Shown in pieces: positions 17,412-26,002 of a stretch of DNA of 64,000 bases; position 1 is the stretch's first letter; every line of letters starts with the position of its first letter. This stretch comes from an uncultured Maribacter sp. (GTDB lineage Bacteria; Bacteroidota; Bacteroidia; Flavobacteriales; Flavobacteriaceae): assembly GCA_947493885.1 (NCBI GenBank), contig CANLTE010000001.1, positions 186,001 to 250,000 on the forward strand, read 5' to 3'. The notes beneath the pieces are model-generated. The model was given only the letters and a program-made list of their open reading frames with translations, searched no databases and was not told the origin of the DNA. The position numbers were made by a program, and so were the translations under genes.

Positions 17412-18956
17412 CTAAAACATTAGTGGGATTACTGATGATTTCTTTTTTTCACTAGATAATTTTAACAATGAGGTAGACAGTAAATTTACAACACCTTGAT
17501 TTTCAGAATATAAATTGTTATACCTAAACTCTTCTTCAACCAAAGGAGCTTCAATAGTAACATCGTATAAATTAATACTTTCAAAAGGAGCGTCCCACCT
17601 TACCCAATAATTGGCACCTGAAAAATTTCCTCCGTAAAAATTATGAATACCTCTACTCAACTGTGTGGAATTTGGACTATTCCATTGATGATTTAACATT
17701 ACAAAAAAAGCTTGACTAGTTATATTACTAGGCACAGTATTAATAGTTGTATTATACCAATTTGTATTTCCACAACCATCATAATTATCTCCTTCTCCCG
17801 TGGTGTCCCCAAATTCTATTGCTCCTTTTTCTATGTAAGTATCATAAAACCGGTTCCCTATTGAATTATCAGCCACCATAACTGTTCCAGTGAATGATTC
17901 GCCAGTCCCAATAGATTTTAAACCAGTAACTTCATTATTATTAGAATCTAAATAAACCCAAAAGCGACTGTTATAATTGTATGGATTTTTCCAAACACCA
18001 TTATCTGATCCCTTTTTAATTGCGTGACTTCTATAGTGGTGTGGTACGTCATCCCCAGTAGTGAGAGCTGTGTCAAAATTAGGATCTCCTGGGTAGCGAC
18101 CTTTTGCATCTGGAAGACCCGAAAGGTAACTTCCTGTATCCACGGATGGATATCTATATGCTCTATCATTTTCAGAGTAAGCATAATCAGAGTTATACCA
18201 AACAAAACCATAATCACTTGTATTACCATGCCTATTTGTTACTGCTATATTATTTTTAGTAACAGTATTTATATTATTAATAGTTATAAAGTTTTCATGT
18301 CCACAGTTAGCTATAAAAGTACTTTCCATAGTAAAATAATCTCCAGTAACACGAACTCCTATACCAGTTAAATTTCCACTTGAAAATTCTTTTCCCCAAC
18401 CAGATGATTGATTTCTATCCCAGTTACCTAACTCTTGTATCGCACAGTTTTTAATCTTAACATTGTTGCCACTTATATTAAATCCGTAATATTGAAACTG
18501 TAGCCAAAAATTCTCAATAACTATATAATCATGTGTAATTTCAAATCCTATATCATTCGAAGTAGGATTATTGTCATTGCCGCGATTAGTTTCCAACAAA
18601 GGAAGACCTGTGTCTGGCCACTTATATCCATATAAAGTATAATCGTCATAATTCACATACCCCTCACCAGAGGTTATATCCACATCACCAATGTTCATTA
18701 AATAACCTTTTATTAAAATTGGCATAGTGGAAGTTCCTGAACGTACTGACACTAAATTGACATCCCCATAATTCCCTCCTTTTACCCAAACAACATCTCC
18801 TGGCATAGCAGAATCTATTCCTTTTTGAATAGTTTTCCATGCTGTCGCTTCGGTTAAGCCATCATTATTATCATCCCCAGAAGTCGCGACGTAATAAACT
18901 TGTCCAAAAGAAAAATTTACAATCAAAATAAAAAAGATATAAACCCAATTTTTCAT
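17412..18956 (-). CDS. Exported right-handed parallel beta-helix protein
   Basis: This 514-residue protein has a Sec signal peptide (MKNWVYIFFILIVNFSFGQ). A DUF1565/pectate-lyase-like start follows (YYVATSGDDNNDGLTEATAW, KTIQKGIDSAMPGDVVWVKGG). The body is rich in Asn, Gly, Tyr and Thr, as in parallel beta-helix repeats (YIVIENFWLQFQYYGFNISGNNVKIKNCAI). The fold is common in polysaccharide lyases and phage tailspikes. No catalytic set is clear. It follows the tail-fibre-like gene with a 1-bp gap and precedes the small membrane protein by 2 bp. A receptor-binding or glycan-binding part of a phage-like structure is possible, but the signal peptide is unusual for that. Confidence 0.78.
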   Translation of the reverse strand: MKNWVYIFFILIVNFSFGQVYYVATSGDDNNDGLTEATAWKTIQKGIDSAMPGDVVWVKGGNYGDVNLVSVRSGTSTMPILIKGYLMNIGDVDITSGEGYVNYDDYTLYGYKWPDTGLPLLETNRGNDNNPTSNDIGFEITHDYIVIENFWLQFQYYGFNISGNNVKIKNCAIQELGNWDRNQSSGWGKEFSSGNLTGIGVRVTGDYFTMESTFIANCGHENFITINNINTVTKNNIAVTNRHGNTSDYGFVWYNSDYAYSENDRAYRYPSVDTGSYLSGLPDAKGRYPGDPNFDTALTTGDDVPHHYRSHAIKKGSDNGVWKNPYNYNSRFWVYLDSNNNEVTGLKSIGTGESFTGTVMVADNSIGNRFYDTYIEKGAIEFGDTTGEGDNYDGCGNTNWYNTTINTVPSNITSQAFFVMLNHQWNSPNSTQLSRGIHNFYGGNFSGANYWVRWDAPFESINLYDVTIEAPLVEEEFRYNNLYSENQGVVNLLSTSLLKLSSEKKKSSVIPLMF

Positions 18957-18957
18957 A

Positions 18958-20436
18958 TTAATCTATTTTTGTAATTATCAAATTATCAACCTTCCAACCA
19001 TTACCCGTTACAATACCAGGATACCAACGAAGCTGTAAAGTATTACTATTCAAAGTAATTGTCTCATCAAAACTTCTTAATGTACCATCCGCAGTATAAG
19101 TGCTAGAGGCTGGGGTAGCAACCACTCCTTGCCAAGCAGCTAAGCTAGCTCCTGAAGTTGCTATATAATCGAATTGCACTCTGACAATATCTCCACTAGA
19201 TAAACCTGTAAGCTCATAATTGAGTCTTTCTCCTCCACTCCCTGAACTTGCCAAAAATTCTATGCTAGAAGTTCCAAGAATTGGATTAACCTCAGTTGAT
19301 GAAATAGAACTACCCAAATTTGTGAACCCTGTAGTACTATCAGATTCATTAGTTGGGCTTGCTGCGTTAGAAGTAACTGCTAAATTAGTCTCAGGAACAT
19401 CATAAGGCTTAACATAACCAGCAATACTATAGGTATTTGCCGCAATCTTTGTTACACCAGCAACATTTAAGCTATCTACAATAAAACCTTCCTCAATAAC
19501 ATCTGTTCCATTACCAACAAACGAAACACCAACATCAGGCACAATTGTAAAGGACGCATCAACCGAAGTAGGCTGAAAAAGTGCCGTTTTACCAACTGAT
19601 AAATCTGGCAGAGTTAATTCAAAATCACTCGTGGTGGTATTGAGTACTTTTTTTCCTCTATCACCAACTGTGGACGGGTCAAAATTTTCAGCTGTTAATG
19701 TTACATCACCAGCAATGGCAATTGTTTTTACAATACCAGCATTATCAATTCGCTCCTCTTGCTCAGTTGTTAAACCAGAACCAGAAGCCTCATCTCTTAC
19801 TTCCTCAATGGCTGCCTGCACTGTGGTAGCTGCAATTGAACCATTTGGCGTAAAAGATACCTCACTTGCAGTTTGATCTCCAGAGTAATTAGCATCAGCA
19901 TATCCTTTAGTGATTAACGAGCCGTCTCCTACGGCATCAATTTCAGCATTAGACAACCCAGATATACTTGCTTCATCCCGTCCAAGATATAAACTAACTG
20001 CAGAACCAGTGGATTGATCACCTCCACTCATCGTAAGCAAATTATTTGGCATACCAATATTAATCCCTAATCCTGAGTTCAACTCTTTTATCCCAAAACC
20101 ACTACCACTAATTATATTTGGGTTTCCAGACAATTTTAAATTACCAGCATCTTTGCTATACAAATCGTTTAAAGCACCATTAACTGTAGACTGCGAATTA
20201 GAGGTGTATGCCACCTCAGCAGCTGTCTGATTATCGGTATCCTCTAATGAATTCACCCAATCACTTCCGTCATAAACAAAAACTACTTTTTGATTAACAT
20301 CGTAATAAATTTGTCCTTCTATTGGACTTGTAGGTTCATTTTGCGGAACCAAAGTCATGGTTTCCATTTTAGGGTAGCCTTGAGCAAAACTGTAACTACC
20401 CACCATTAATAATATGGTATAAATTATTTTCTTCAT
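18958..20436 (-). CDS. Tail-fibre-like repeat protein with signal peptide
   Basis: This 492-residue protein begins with a signal peptide (MKKIIYTILLMVGSYSFAQ). The next part, EGQIYYDVNQKVVFVYDGSDW, is typical of flavobacterial phage-like structural proteins. The middle contains the tail-fibre-type motif SFTPNGSIAATTVQAAIEEV (about 194-213) and a weaker copy of its start. The last 140 residues (from about 355) are Ser/Thr/Gly-rich and resemble a carbohydrate-binding jellyroll. It is the first gene of the minus-strand operon, opposite the S24 repressor, which may control it. Confidence 0.7.
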   Translation of the reverse strand: MKKIIYTILLMVGSYSFAQGYPKMETMTLVPQNEPTSPIEGQIYYDVNQKVVFVYDGSDWVNSLEDTDNQTAAEVAYTSNSQSTVNGALNDLYSKDAGNLKLSGNPNIISGSGFGIKELNSGLGINIGMPNNLLTMSGGDQSTGSAVSLYLGRDEASISGLSNAEIDAVGDGSLITKGYADANYSGDQTASEVSFTPNGSIAATTVQAAIEEVRDEASGSGLTTEQEERIDNAGIVKTIAIAGDVTLTAENFDPSTVGDRGKKVLNTTTSDFELTLPDLSVGKTALFQPTSVDASFTIVPDVGVSFVGNGTDVIEEGFIVDSLNVAGVTKIAANTYSIAGYVKPYDVPETNLAVTSNAASPTNESDSTTGFTNLGSSISSTEVNPILGTSSIEFLASSGSGGERLNYELTGLSSGDIVRVQFDYIATSGASLAAWQGVVATPASSTYTADGTLRSFDETITLNSNTLQLRWYPGIVTGNGWKVDNLIITKID

Positions 20437-20712
20437 TTATTATTTTATTTATTATTTTATTTTAAACTGAGTCATCTTTAAAGCCCACGCTAATCCTTGA
20501 TTATGAAGCTTTACGGCGATGCTCTTTCCACCGTTTTGGGTCATTTATTTTTATGCTACATCATACTTTTGTTGTTTTATATTAATATTTGTTTGATTTT
20601 AATTACTTAAATACAATGTTTTTTGTATTTTAGCTTCAATTACAATACAAATATAAAACAATTGTTTGATGAATCAAATAAATATTGGATAAATTTCGTA
20701 TAAAATCGATAT
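20437..20712. promoter_or_regulatory. Divergent promoter region with overlapping palindromes
   Basis: This 276-bp intergenic region separates the phage-like operon from the S24 repressor gene. Two overlapping inverted repeats, AAACAATTGTTT (20656-20667) and TTTGAT-GA-ATCAAA (20665-20678), lie 35-57 bp before the repressor start. They are candidate operators for the repressor. Nothing else is recognised in the rest of the region. Confidence 0.45.
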
Positions 20713-21444
20713 ATGGACTCTACAATCTCAGAAAGAATAAAACAAATATTTGATTATAAGGGTTTTAGCAAATATTCCGAATTTGCTGACGCCACTGGCC
20801 TATCACATCAAGTTGCTTCTAACTACATTAAAGGAAAACAAAAACCTGACCCTGAGAAATTAGGGATAATACAACAATCGTTTGAAGAAATTAATGCCGA
20901 ATGGCTTCTCACAGGTAAAGGAGAAATGCTTAAGCAAACTAAAGAACCTGTTACAGACATTAAAAATGTGGATGCATTATGGGTTAACTATGAGCGTTTT
21001 AAGCTTGTACCTTTAGTTTCACACAGAGCACGTGCTGGTTTTTTATCTGGTTGGGAAGATGAAGAATATTTAGAAGATTTACCTAAAATACCTTGGGAAG
21101 TTGATCGCGAATACAAAGGCTCTTATTTAACCTTTGAGGTATCTGGTGATAGTATGGAGTCTGATGAAAACCCAAGAGAAAGTCTTTTTGAAGGCGATTT
21201 GCTTTTATGTAGGGAAGTGCAAAAACAGCATTGGGTAAACAAACTTCACATTAAAAAATGGGATTTTGTAATCATTCATCGCGAACGAGGAATTCTTGCC
21301 AAACGTATTGTTGAACACAATACCGAAAAGGGTGAAATTACCCTTCATAGTCTAAATGATTACTACGAAGATTTTAGCGTTAATCTAGATGACCTAATTG
21401 GGTTATACAATATTGTAGATGTTAAAAGATCAAGACGAAGGTAA
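20713..21444 (+). CDS. CI/LexA-type repressor: XRE HTH plus S24 peptidase domain
   Basis: This 243-residue protein has a helix-turn-helix domain (about 5-60; YSEFADATGLSHQVASNYIKG) and a C-terminal S24 peptidase-like domain. The catalytic Ser147 lies in VSGDSM and Lys197 in ILAKRIV. An Ala-Gly pair (108-109, in HRARAGF) is in the place of the self-cleavage site. Proteins of this build repress phage or mobile-element genes and inactivate themselves when RecA signals DNA damage. It is divergent from the phage-like operon, which is the likely target. Confidence 0.88.
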   Translation: MDSTISERIKQIFDYKGFSKYSEFADATGLSHQVASNYIKGKQKPDPEKLGIIQQSFEEINAEWLLTGKGEMLKQTKEPVTDIKNVDALWVNYERFKLVPLVSHRARAGFLSGWEDEEYLEDLPKIPWEVDREYKGSYLTFEVSGDSMESDENPRESLFEGDLLLCREVQKQHWVNKLHIKKWDFVIIHRERGILAKRIVEHNTEKGEITLHSLNDYYEDFSVNLDDLIGLYNIVDVKRSRRR

Positions 21445-21453
21445 AAATGTAAG

Positions 21454-21476
21454 GAGAATGCAAAATTCTCGTCTGT
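21454..21476 (+). terminator. Possible terminator after S24 repressor
   Basis: A short stem GAGAAT / ATTCTC with a 5-nt loop is followed by a T-rich stretch (GTCTGTTTTAC). The stem is weak, so this is tentative. Confidence 0.4.
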
Positions 21477-21535
21477 TTTACTTTGCTTTTACAAACCATT
21501 AAAATAGTATTTTTAAATTTCGTTACTAATATCAT

Positions 21536-22024
21536 ATGAAATTTTGCAAGTATGTTTTTCTTTTAATAACGCTCGCCATAAACGGCCAAACTCAAATAGA
21601 TTCTGTTTTAAAGGCTTCTAACCTAGAAACGGTTAATTATATTCATTACAATCAATTAAAACTAAACGACAGCATAGTTCTATTAGATACTCGTGAAAAA
21701 AACGAATTTCAAGTAAGTCATCTTAAAAATGCTGTTTGGGTAGGCTATACTAACGCTAAACTTAATAAGGTAAAAAGGTTAGTTGTAGATAAAAATACCC
21801 CAATTGTCGTATACTGTTCTATTGGAGTACGCTCCGAAGATATTGGTGAGCAATTACTGCAAATGGGCTATACTAATGTTAGCAACCTTTATGGTGGTAT
21901 TTTTGAATGGAAAAATAATAACTTGCCCGTATACACTACCAAAAATATTGAAACTAACAAGGTTCACGCTTTTGATCAAGAATGGGGAAAATTATTGACC
22001 AAAGGAGAAAAAGTCTACAATTAA
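21536..22024 (+). CDS. Exported rhodanese-like sulfurtransferase domain protein
   Basis: This 162-residue protein has a signal peptide (MKFCKYVFLLITLAINGQTQ) and one rhodanese domain. LLDTREKNEFQVSHLKNAVWVG (about 49-70) is followed by the active-site loop CSIGVRS with Cys94, then GYTNVSNLYGGIFEWKNNNLPV. The catalytic Cys is present, so activity is plausible. It opens a same-strand run with a TIGR04282 protein, PNP and an ArsM-like methyltransferase, a set that recurs in arsenosugar gene clusters. Its own role in that pathway is not established. Confidence 0.85.
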   Translation: MKFCKYVFLLITLAINGQTQIDSVLKASNLETVNYIHYNQLKLNDSIVLLDTREKNEFQVSHLKNAVWVGYTNAKLNKVKRLVVDKNTPIVVYCSIGVRSEDIGEQLLQMGYTNVSNLYGGIFEWKNNNLPVYTTKNIETNKVHAFDQEWGKLLTKGEKVYN

Positions 22025-22081
22025 AATAATGCTTGTAATTTTATTTAACGAAAAAAGAATTGGCAAATAAATCATTACTTA

Positions 22082-22690
22082 GTGAATAGCAAAAACCTCT
22101 TACTAATTTTTACCAGAAACCCCGAATTAGGAAAATGCAAAACACGTTTGGCAGCCACAGTTGGTGGCCAAGCAGCATTAGATATTTATAATTTTCTACT
22201 AAATCATACCGTGCAAATCACCAAAAACTTAACTACAGATAAAATTGTGTATTATTCTGAAGAGATTTGGAAAAATGATATTTGGGATATTAATACATTT
22301 GATAAAAAATTACAAAAAGGGTTAGATTTAGGCGAGCGTATGTCTAATGCGTTTAAAAACGGATTTGAACAAGGGTATCAAAAAATAATCATTATAGGAA
22401 GCGACATGTATGATTTATCTCAAGAGGATATTGAAAACGCTTTTCTAAAATTATCTGATAACGATTATGTAATTGGTCCTGCAGAAGATGGGGGTTATTA
22501 TTTACTGGGAATGACCAAATGGAACAAAAACCTATTTAAAAATAAAGAATGGGGAACGCAAACTGTTTTAAACGATACTTTAAATACGCTCAAAAACGAA
22601 AAAAAACAACTTTTAGAAACCAAAAATGATGTTGACTATTATGAAGACATCAAAGATATTGACGTTTTTCAACAGTTTTTAAAAAAATAA
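22082..22690 (+). CDS. TIGR04282-family arsenosugar-type glycosyltransferase
   Basis: This 202-residue protein fits the TIGR04282 family, a nucleotidyl/glycosyltransferase-fold group assigned to arsenosugar synthesis. The N-terminus LLLIFTRNPELGKCKTRLA is typical. GSDMYDLS near 108 carries the D-x-D-like region, and VIGPAEDGGYYLLGM follows. The start is a GTG, since no suitable ATG precedes LLLIFTRNPE. It ends 4 bp before PNP and lies in the order TIGR04282-PNP-ArsM expected for such clusters. The function is by family and context. Confidence 0.87.
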   Translation: MNSKNLLLIFTRNPELGKCKTRLAATVGGQAALDIYNFLLNHTVQITKNLTTDKIVYYSEEIWKNDIWDINTFDKKLQKGLDLGERMSNAFKNGFEQGYQKIIIIGSDMYDLSQEDIENAFLKLSDNDYVIGPAEDGGYYLLGMTKWNKNLFKNKEWGTQTVLNDTLNTLKNEKKQLLETKNDVDYYEDIKDIDVFQQFLKK

Positions 22691-22694
22691 AAGA

Positions 22695-23510
22695 ATGACA
22701 AAAAAACAATTAGAAGAATCCGTTGCGTACTTAAAAAATAAAGGTTTTGATGCTCCTGAAATTGGTATAGTTTTAGGGACTGGTCTTGGAAAACTTGTAG
22801 ATGAGGTTGAAGACCGTTTAGAAGCACATTATAATAACATCCCTTATTTTCCACTTGCAACGGTGGAATTTCATAGTGGGAAACTAATTTATGGAACATT
22901 AGAGGGTAAAAAAGTTGTAGTAATGCAAGGGCGCTTTCATTTATATGAGGGCTACGATTTTTTAGATATAACTTACCCTATTCGAATAATGAATGAGCTA
23001 GGCATCAAAAATCTATTCATTTCTAACGCAGCTGGTGCAATAAACTTAAATTACAAAAAAGGAGATATTATGTTAATTGAAGATCATATAAATCTTCAAG
23101 GTGGCTCTCCGCTAGCATTTAAAAATGTAAGTGAATTTGGTGACCGATTCGTGGATATGTCTGAGCCTTATAATGTTGAAATGCGCAATAAACTTACCCA
23201 AATTGCCATTGAAAATAATATTACACTTCAAAAAGGTGTATATGCATCTGTAGTTGGTCCTCAACTAGAAACAAAAGCAGAGTATCGAATGTTAAAAGTT
23301 TTAGGTGCAGATGCTGTTGGAATGAGTACGGTTCCAGAAGTAATTGTCGCTAATCATTTACGACTACCTATCGTAGCGGTTTCTGTTTTAACAGATGAAT
23401 GTGATCCAGACAACCTTGAACCTGTTAACATTCAGGAGATTATAGAAATTGCGGGAAATGCAGAACCAAAAATGATTACATTATTTAAAGAACTAATTAA
23501 ACAACTATGA
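22695..23510 (+). CDS. Purine-nucleoside phosphorylase (type I, inosine/guanosine)
   Basis: This 271-residue enzyme splits purine nucleosides with phosphate. Family marks are GIVLGTGLGKL (phosphate loop), GRFHLYEGYDFLDITYPIRIM, SNAAGAINLNYKKGDIMLIEDHINLQG, VVGPQLETKAEYRMLKVLGADAVGMSTVPEVIVA and SVLTDECDPDNL. In an arsenosugar setting a PNP could remove adenine from a dimethylarsinoyl-deoxyadenosine intermediate; that is inference. It overlaps the ArsM-like gene by 4 bp (ATGA), so the two are translationally coupled. Confidence 0.92.
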   Translation: MTKKQLEESVAYLKNKGFDAPEIGIVLGTGLGKLVDEVEDRLEAHYNNIPYFPLATVEFHSGKLIYGTLEGKKVVVMQGRFHLYEGYDFLDITYPIRIMNELGIKNLFISNAAGAINLNYKKGDIMLIEDHINLQGGSPLAFKNVSEFGDRFVDMSEPYNVEMRNKLTQIAIENNITLQKGVYASVVGPQLETKAEYRMLKVLGADAVGMSTVPEVIVANHLRLPIVAVSVLTDECDPDNLEPVNIQEIIEIAGNAEPKMITLFKELIKQL

Positions 23511-24472
23511 GTTATTTAGAAGCAACAAACAATTTATATAAAGATGCGGCATTAACCCCCGATGTTGGTTTATGTTGTACAACTAACCCTATATGGCAGT
23601 TTCCAGGACTTTCTATCCCTAAAATAATGCAAGAAATGAACTATGGTTGTGGTAGTACGGTTTCTGCGCAAGATTTGGTGAATAACCCTAAGGTATTATA
23701 TGTTGGTGTTGGAGGAGGAATGGAATTATTACAATTCTCTTATTTTTCAAGACAAAAAGGAGGGGTTATAGGAGTTGATGTTGTTGATGAAATGCTTGAA
23801 GCTTCCAAAAACAATTTTAAAATTGCTGAGGAAGAAAATGATTGGTTTAAAAGTGAGTATGTAAATCTAGTTAAAGGTGATGCCCTTAATTTACCTATTG
23901 AGGATGAAAGTATTGACGTGGCCGCCCAAAACTGCCTATTTAATATTTTTAAAGCAGAAGATTTAAAAAAGGCGATTGCCGAAATGTACCGCGTGTTAAA
24001 ACCTCATGGAAGGTTAGTAATGAGCGACCCTACGTGCGAGCAGCCCATGAATGATACTTTACGTAACGATGACCGCTTACGTGCACTTTGCTTGAGCGGA
24101 AGTATTCCTATTAAAGAGTATGTAAAGGCGTTAACCGATGCTGGTTTTGGTACTATAGAAATTCGTGCAAGAAAATCGTATCGTGTATTATCACCAAATC
24201 ATTATCCTACCGACGAGTTAATCTTTATAGAATCTATCGAAATAGCAGCAATAAAAGACCCAATGCCAGAAGATGGCCCTTGTGTTTTTACTGGTAAAAC
24301 AGCTATTTATTATGGAGACGAAGAATACTTTGATGACAATAAAGGTCATGTTTTAATGCAAAATCAACCTTTAGCGGTTTGTGATAAAACTGCTGCTGCA
24401 TTAGCAAAAGAAAGCGATGAAATTCACATTAGTGAAAGTACCTGGCATTATAATGGTGGAGGTTGCTGCTAA
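23507..24472 (+). CDS. arsM: Arsenosugar-type arsenite S-adenosylmethionine methyltransferase ArsM
   Basis: This 321-residue class I methyltransferase has the SAM-binding segment VLYVGVGGGMELL (63-75) followed by GVDVVDEML. It keeps many cysteines suited to trivalent arsenic: Cys23-Cys24 in GLCCTTNPIWQFPG, Cys48, Cys143 in QNCLFNIF, Cys177 in PTCEQP, Cys195, and a C-terminal GGGCC. This layout is that of the ArsM variant in arsenosugar clusters, not of the plain detoxification ArsM. It follows PNP with a 4-bp overlap. The radical-SAM partner ArsS that often follows is absent here. Confidence 0.88.
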   Translation: MSYLEATNNLYKDAALTPDVGLCCTTNPIWQFPGLSIPKIMQEMNYGCGSTVSAQDLVNNPKVLYVGVGGGMELLQFSYFSRQKGGVIGVDVVDEMLEASKNNFKIAEEENDWFKSEYVNLVKGDALNLPIEDESIDVAAQNCLFNIFKAEDLKKAIAEMYRVLKPHGRLVMSDPTCEQPMNDTLRNDDRLRALCLSGSIPIKEYVKALTDAGFGTIEIRARKSYRVLSPNHYPTDELIFIESIEIAAIKDPMPEDGPCVFTGKTAIYYGDEEYFDDNKGHVLMQNQPLAVCDKTAAALAKESDEIHISESTWHYNGGGCC

Positions 24473-24558
24473 TAGCTATCCATTATATTTATAAAACAAA
24501 GTGTAAGAGATAAAGGTTCTATTCGTCCAATTATAAGGTAATTGTATAATAACATAGT

Positions 24559-25308
24559 ATGAGTTTTATTTCTTCACTTTTGTTTTCCTGTTTGTTTGTT
24601 TTAAGCTGTAATGGTGATAAAAAGCTAGAATGGGTTACCTCAAACACTAGCGCGGTATCGCAAATAAATCATAACGATTGGGATGCGCTTTTGAAAAAAC
24701 ATGTAGACAACTCTGGAAATGTAAATTACAAAGGTTTTAAAATTGATGTTTTATTGTTAGAAGACTACATTAAAAAACTTACTACTAATTCAATAGCTAA
24801 TGAGGCTAGCAAAAGTGAAAAATTAGCCTATTTTATTAATTTATATAATGCCGCTACTGTAAAACTAATCATAGATAATTATCCAGTTAAGAGCATAAAG
24901 GACATTAATAAACCCTGGGATAATGCATGGATTACCGTTGGTAATAAAAAACTATCCTTGGGTGACATTGAGCATAAAATACTTAGAAAAATGAATGAGC
25001 CTCGTATTCATTTTGCTATTAACTGTGCTTCATATTCATGTCCTAACTTAAAAAATGCTGCCTACACTGCAGAAAACATAGAAACCCAACTAGAACAGGC
25101 GACAATTGATTTTATTACAGATTCCAAACGAAACATTATTTCTGCTAAAAAAGTTGAGCTCTCTAAAATATTCAAATGGTTCAAAAAAGATTTCACACAA
25201 AATAAAACCCTAATAGCTTACATTAATACATACACTTCCGAAGAGCTAACATCTAAAACCAAAATAGATTATTTAGACTATAACTGGAGTTTGAATGAAA
25301 AACAATAA
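24559..25308 (+). CDS. DUF547-domain lipoprotein
   Basis: This 249-residue protein begins with a lipoprotein signal (LLFSCLFVLSCNGD, acceptor Cys near 17) and then a DUF547 domain. YFINLYNAATVKLIIDNYPVKSIKDI (about 90-115), SLGDIEHKILR, and the conserved EPRIHFAINCASYSCPNL with Cys and His residues are typical. DUF547 has no settled function, though the His/Cys cluster recalls papain-like hydrolases. It follows arsM and overlaps the TIGR04283 gene by 14 bp, an association usual in arsenosugar clusters. Confidence 0.85.
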   Translation: MSFISSLLFSCLFVLSCNGDKKLEWVTSNTSAVSQINHNDWDALLKKHVDNSGNVNYKGFKIDVLLLEDYIKKLTTNSIANEASKSEKLAYFINLYNAATVKLIIDNYPVKSIKDINKPWDNAWITVGNKKLSLGDIEHKILRKMNEPRIHFAINCASYSCPNLKNAAYTAENIETQLEQATIDFITDSKRNIISAKKVELSKIFKWFKKDFTQNKTLIAYINTYTSEELTSKTKIDYLDYNWSLNEKQ

Positions 25309-26002
25309 CCCCCAAATATCAATAATAATTCCTGTTTTAAATGAAGCTGCCACAATAGCTAAGTTGCTTCAGTATTTAAAGATCAACATTGATAGAAGTG
25401 ATAATATAAAAGAAATTATTGTTGTAGATGGAGGAAGTATAGACGACACTGCAATTATAGCTAAATCTACTAAAGCTACTTTAGTTTCTTCTGGGCAAGG
25501 TAGGGCTAAACAAATGAATACTGGCGCTAAAAAAGCCAATGGCGATATTTTATACTTTTTGCATGTAGATACCTTTCCTCCAAAATATTTTGATAAGTAT
25601 ATTATTAATGCTTTTAAACAAAAACAACTTGCTGGATGTTTTAGAATGAATTTTGATAGTCGTAGCTTATTTCTAAAATTCTTTGCATGGTTTTCCAGAT
25701 TTAATTATTCGGTATGTAGAGGTGGTGACCAATCATTATATATTTCAAAAAAACTATTTAAAAAACTAAATGGCTTTAATGAGGAATACGTTATTTATGA
25801 AGACAATGAATTTATAGGGCGAGTATATAAAAATGCAAAATTTACCGTATTACCACAAAAAGTAAAAACCTCGGCCAGAAGATATCACGATGTTGGTAAA
25901 TACAAACTCCAATTTTATTTTGGTATTATCCACCTAAAAAAACTTTTTGGAGCACATCCTAACAAACTATATGACTACTACCAACGAAAAATTGCTAACT
26001 AA
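25295..26002 (+). CDS. TIGR04283-family arsenosugar-type glycosyltransferase (GT2)
   Basis: This 235-residue protein is a GT-A fold glycosyltransferase. It opens with ISIIIPVLNEAATIAKLL, then IIVVDGGSIDDT (nucleotide-sugar binding), GRAKQMNTGAKKANGDILYFLHVDT with the DxD-like metal site, and RGGDQSLYISKKLFKKLNGFNEEYVIYEDNEFIGR. This pattern is that of TIGR04283, which accompanies TIGR04282 and ArsM in arsenosugar clusters. It overlaps the DUF547 gene by 14 bp and, at its 3' end, the convergent reductase by 8 bp. Confidence 0.87.
   Translation: MKNNNPQISIIIPVLNEAATIAKLLQYLKINIDRSDNIKEIIVVDGGSIDDTAIIAKSTKATLVSSGQGRAKQMNTGAKKANGDILYFLHVDTFPPKYFDKYIINAFKQKQLAGCFRMNFDSRSLFLKFFAWFSRFNYSVCRGGDQSLYISKKLFKKLNGFNEEYVIYEDNEFIGRVYKNAKFTVLPQKVKTSARRYHDVGKYKLQFYFGIIHLKKLFGAHPNKLYDYYQRKIAN

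Noticed and set aside
15158-21444. Whole region as an integrated prophage with att sites at tRNA-Phe
   Set aside because: No integrase is present, and no copy of the tRNA 3' end was seen at the right side near 21.5 kb; the repeats are confined to the GIY-YIG array.
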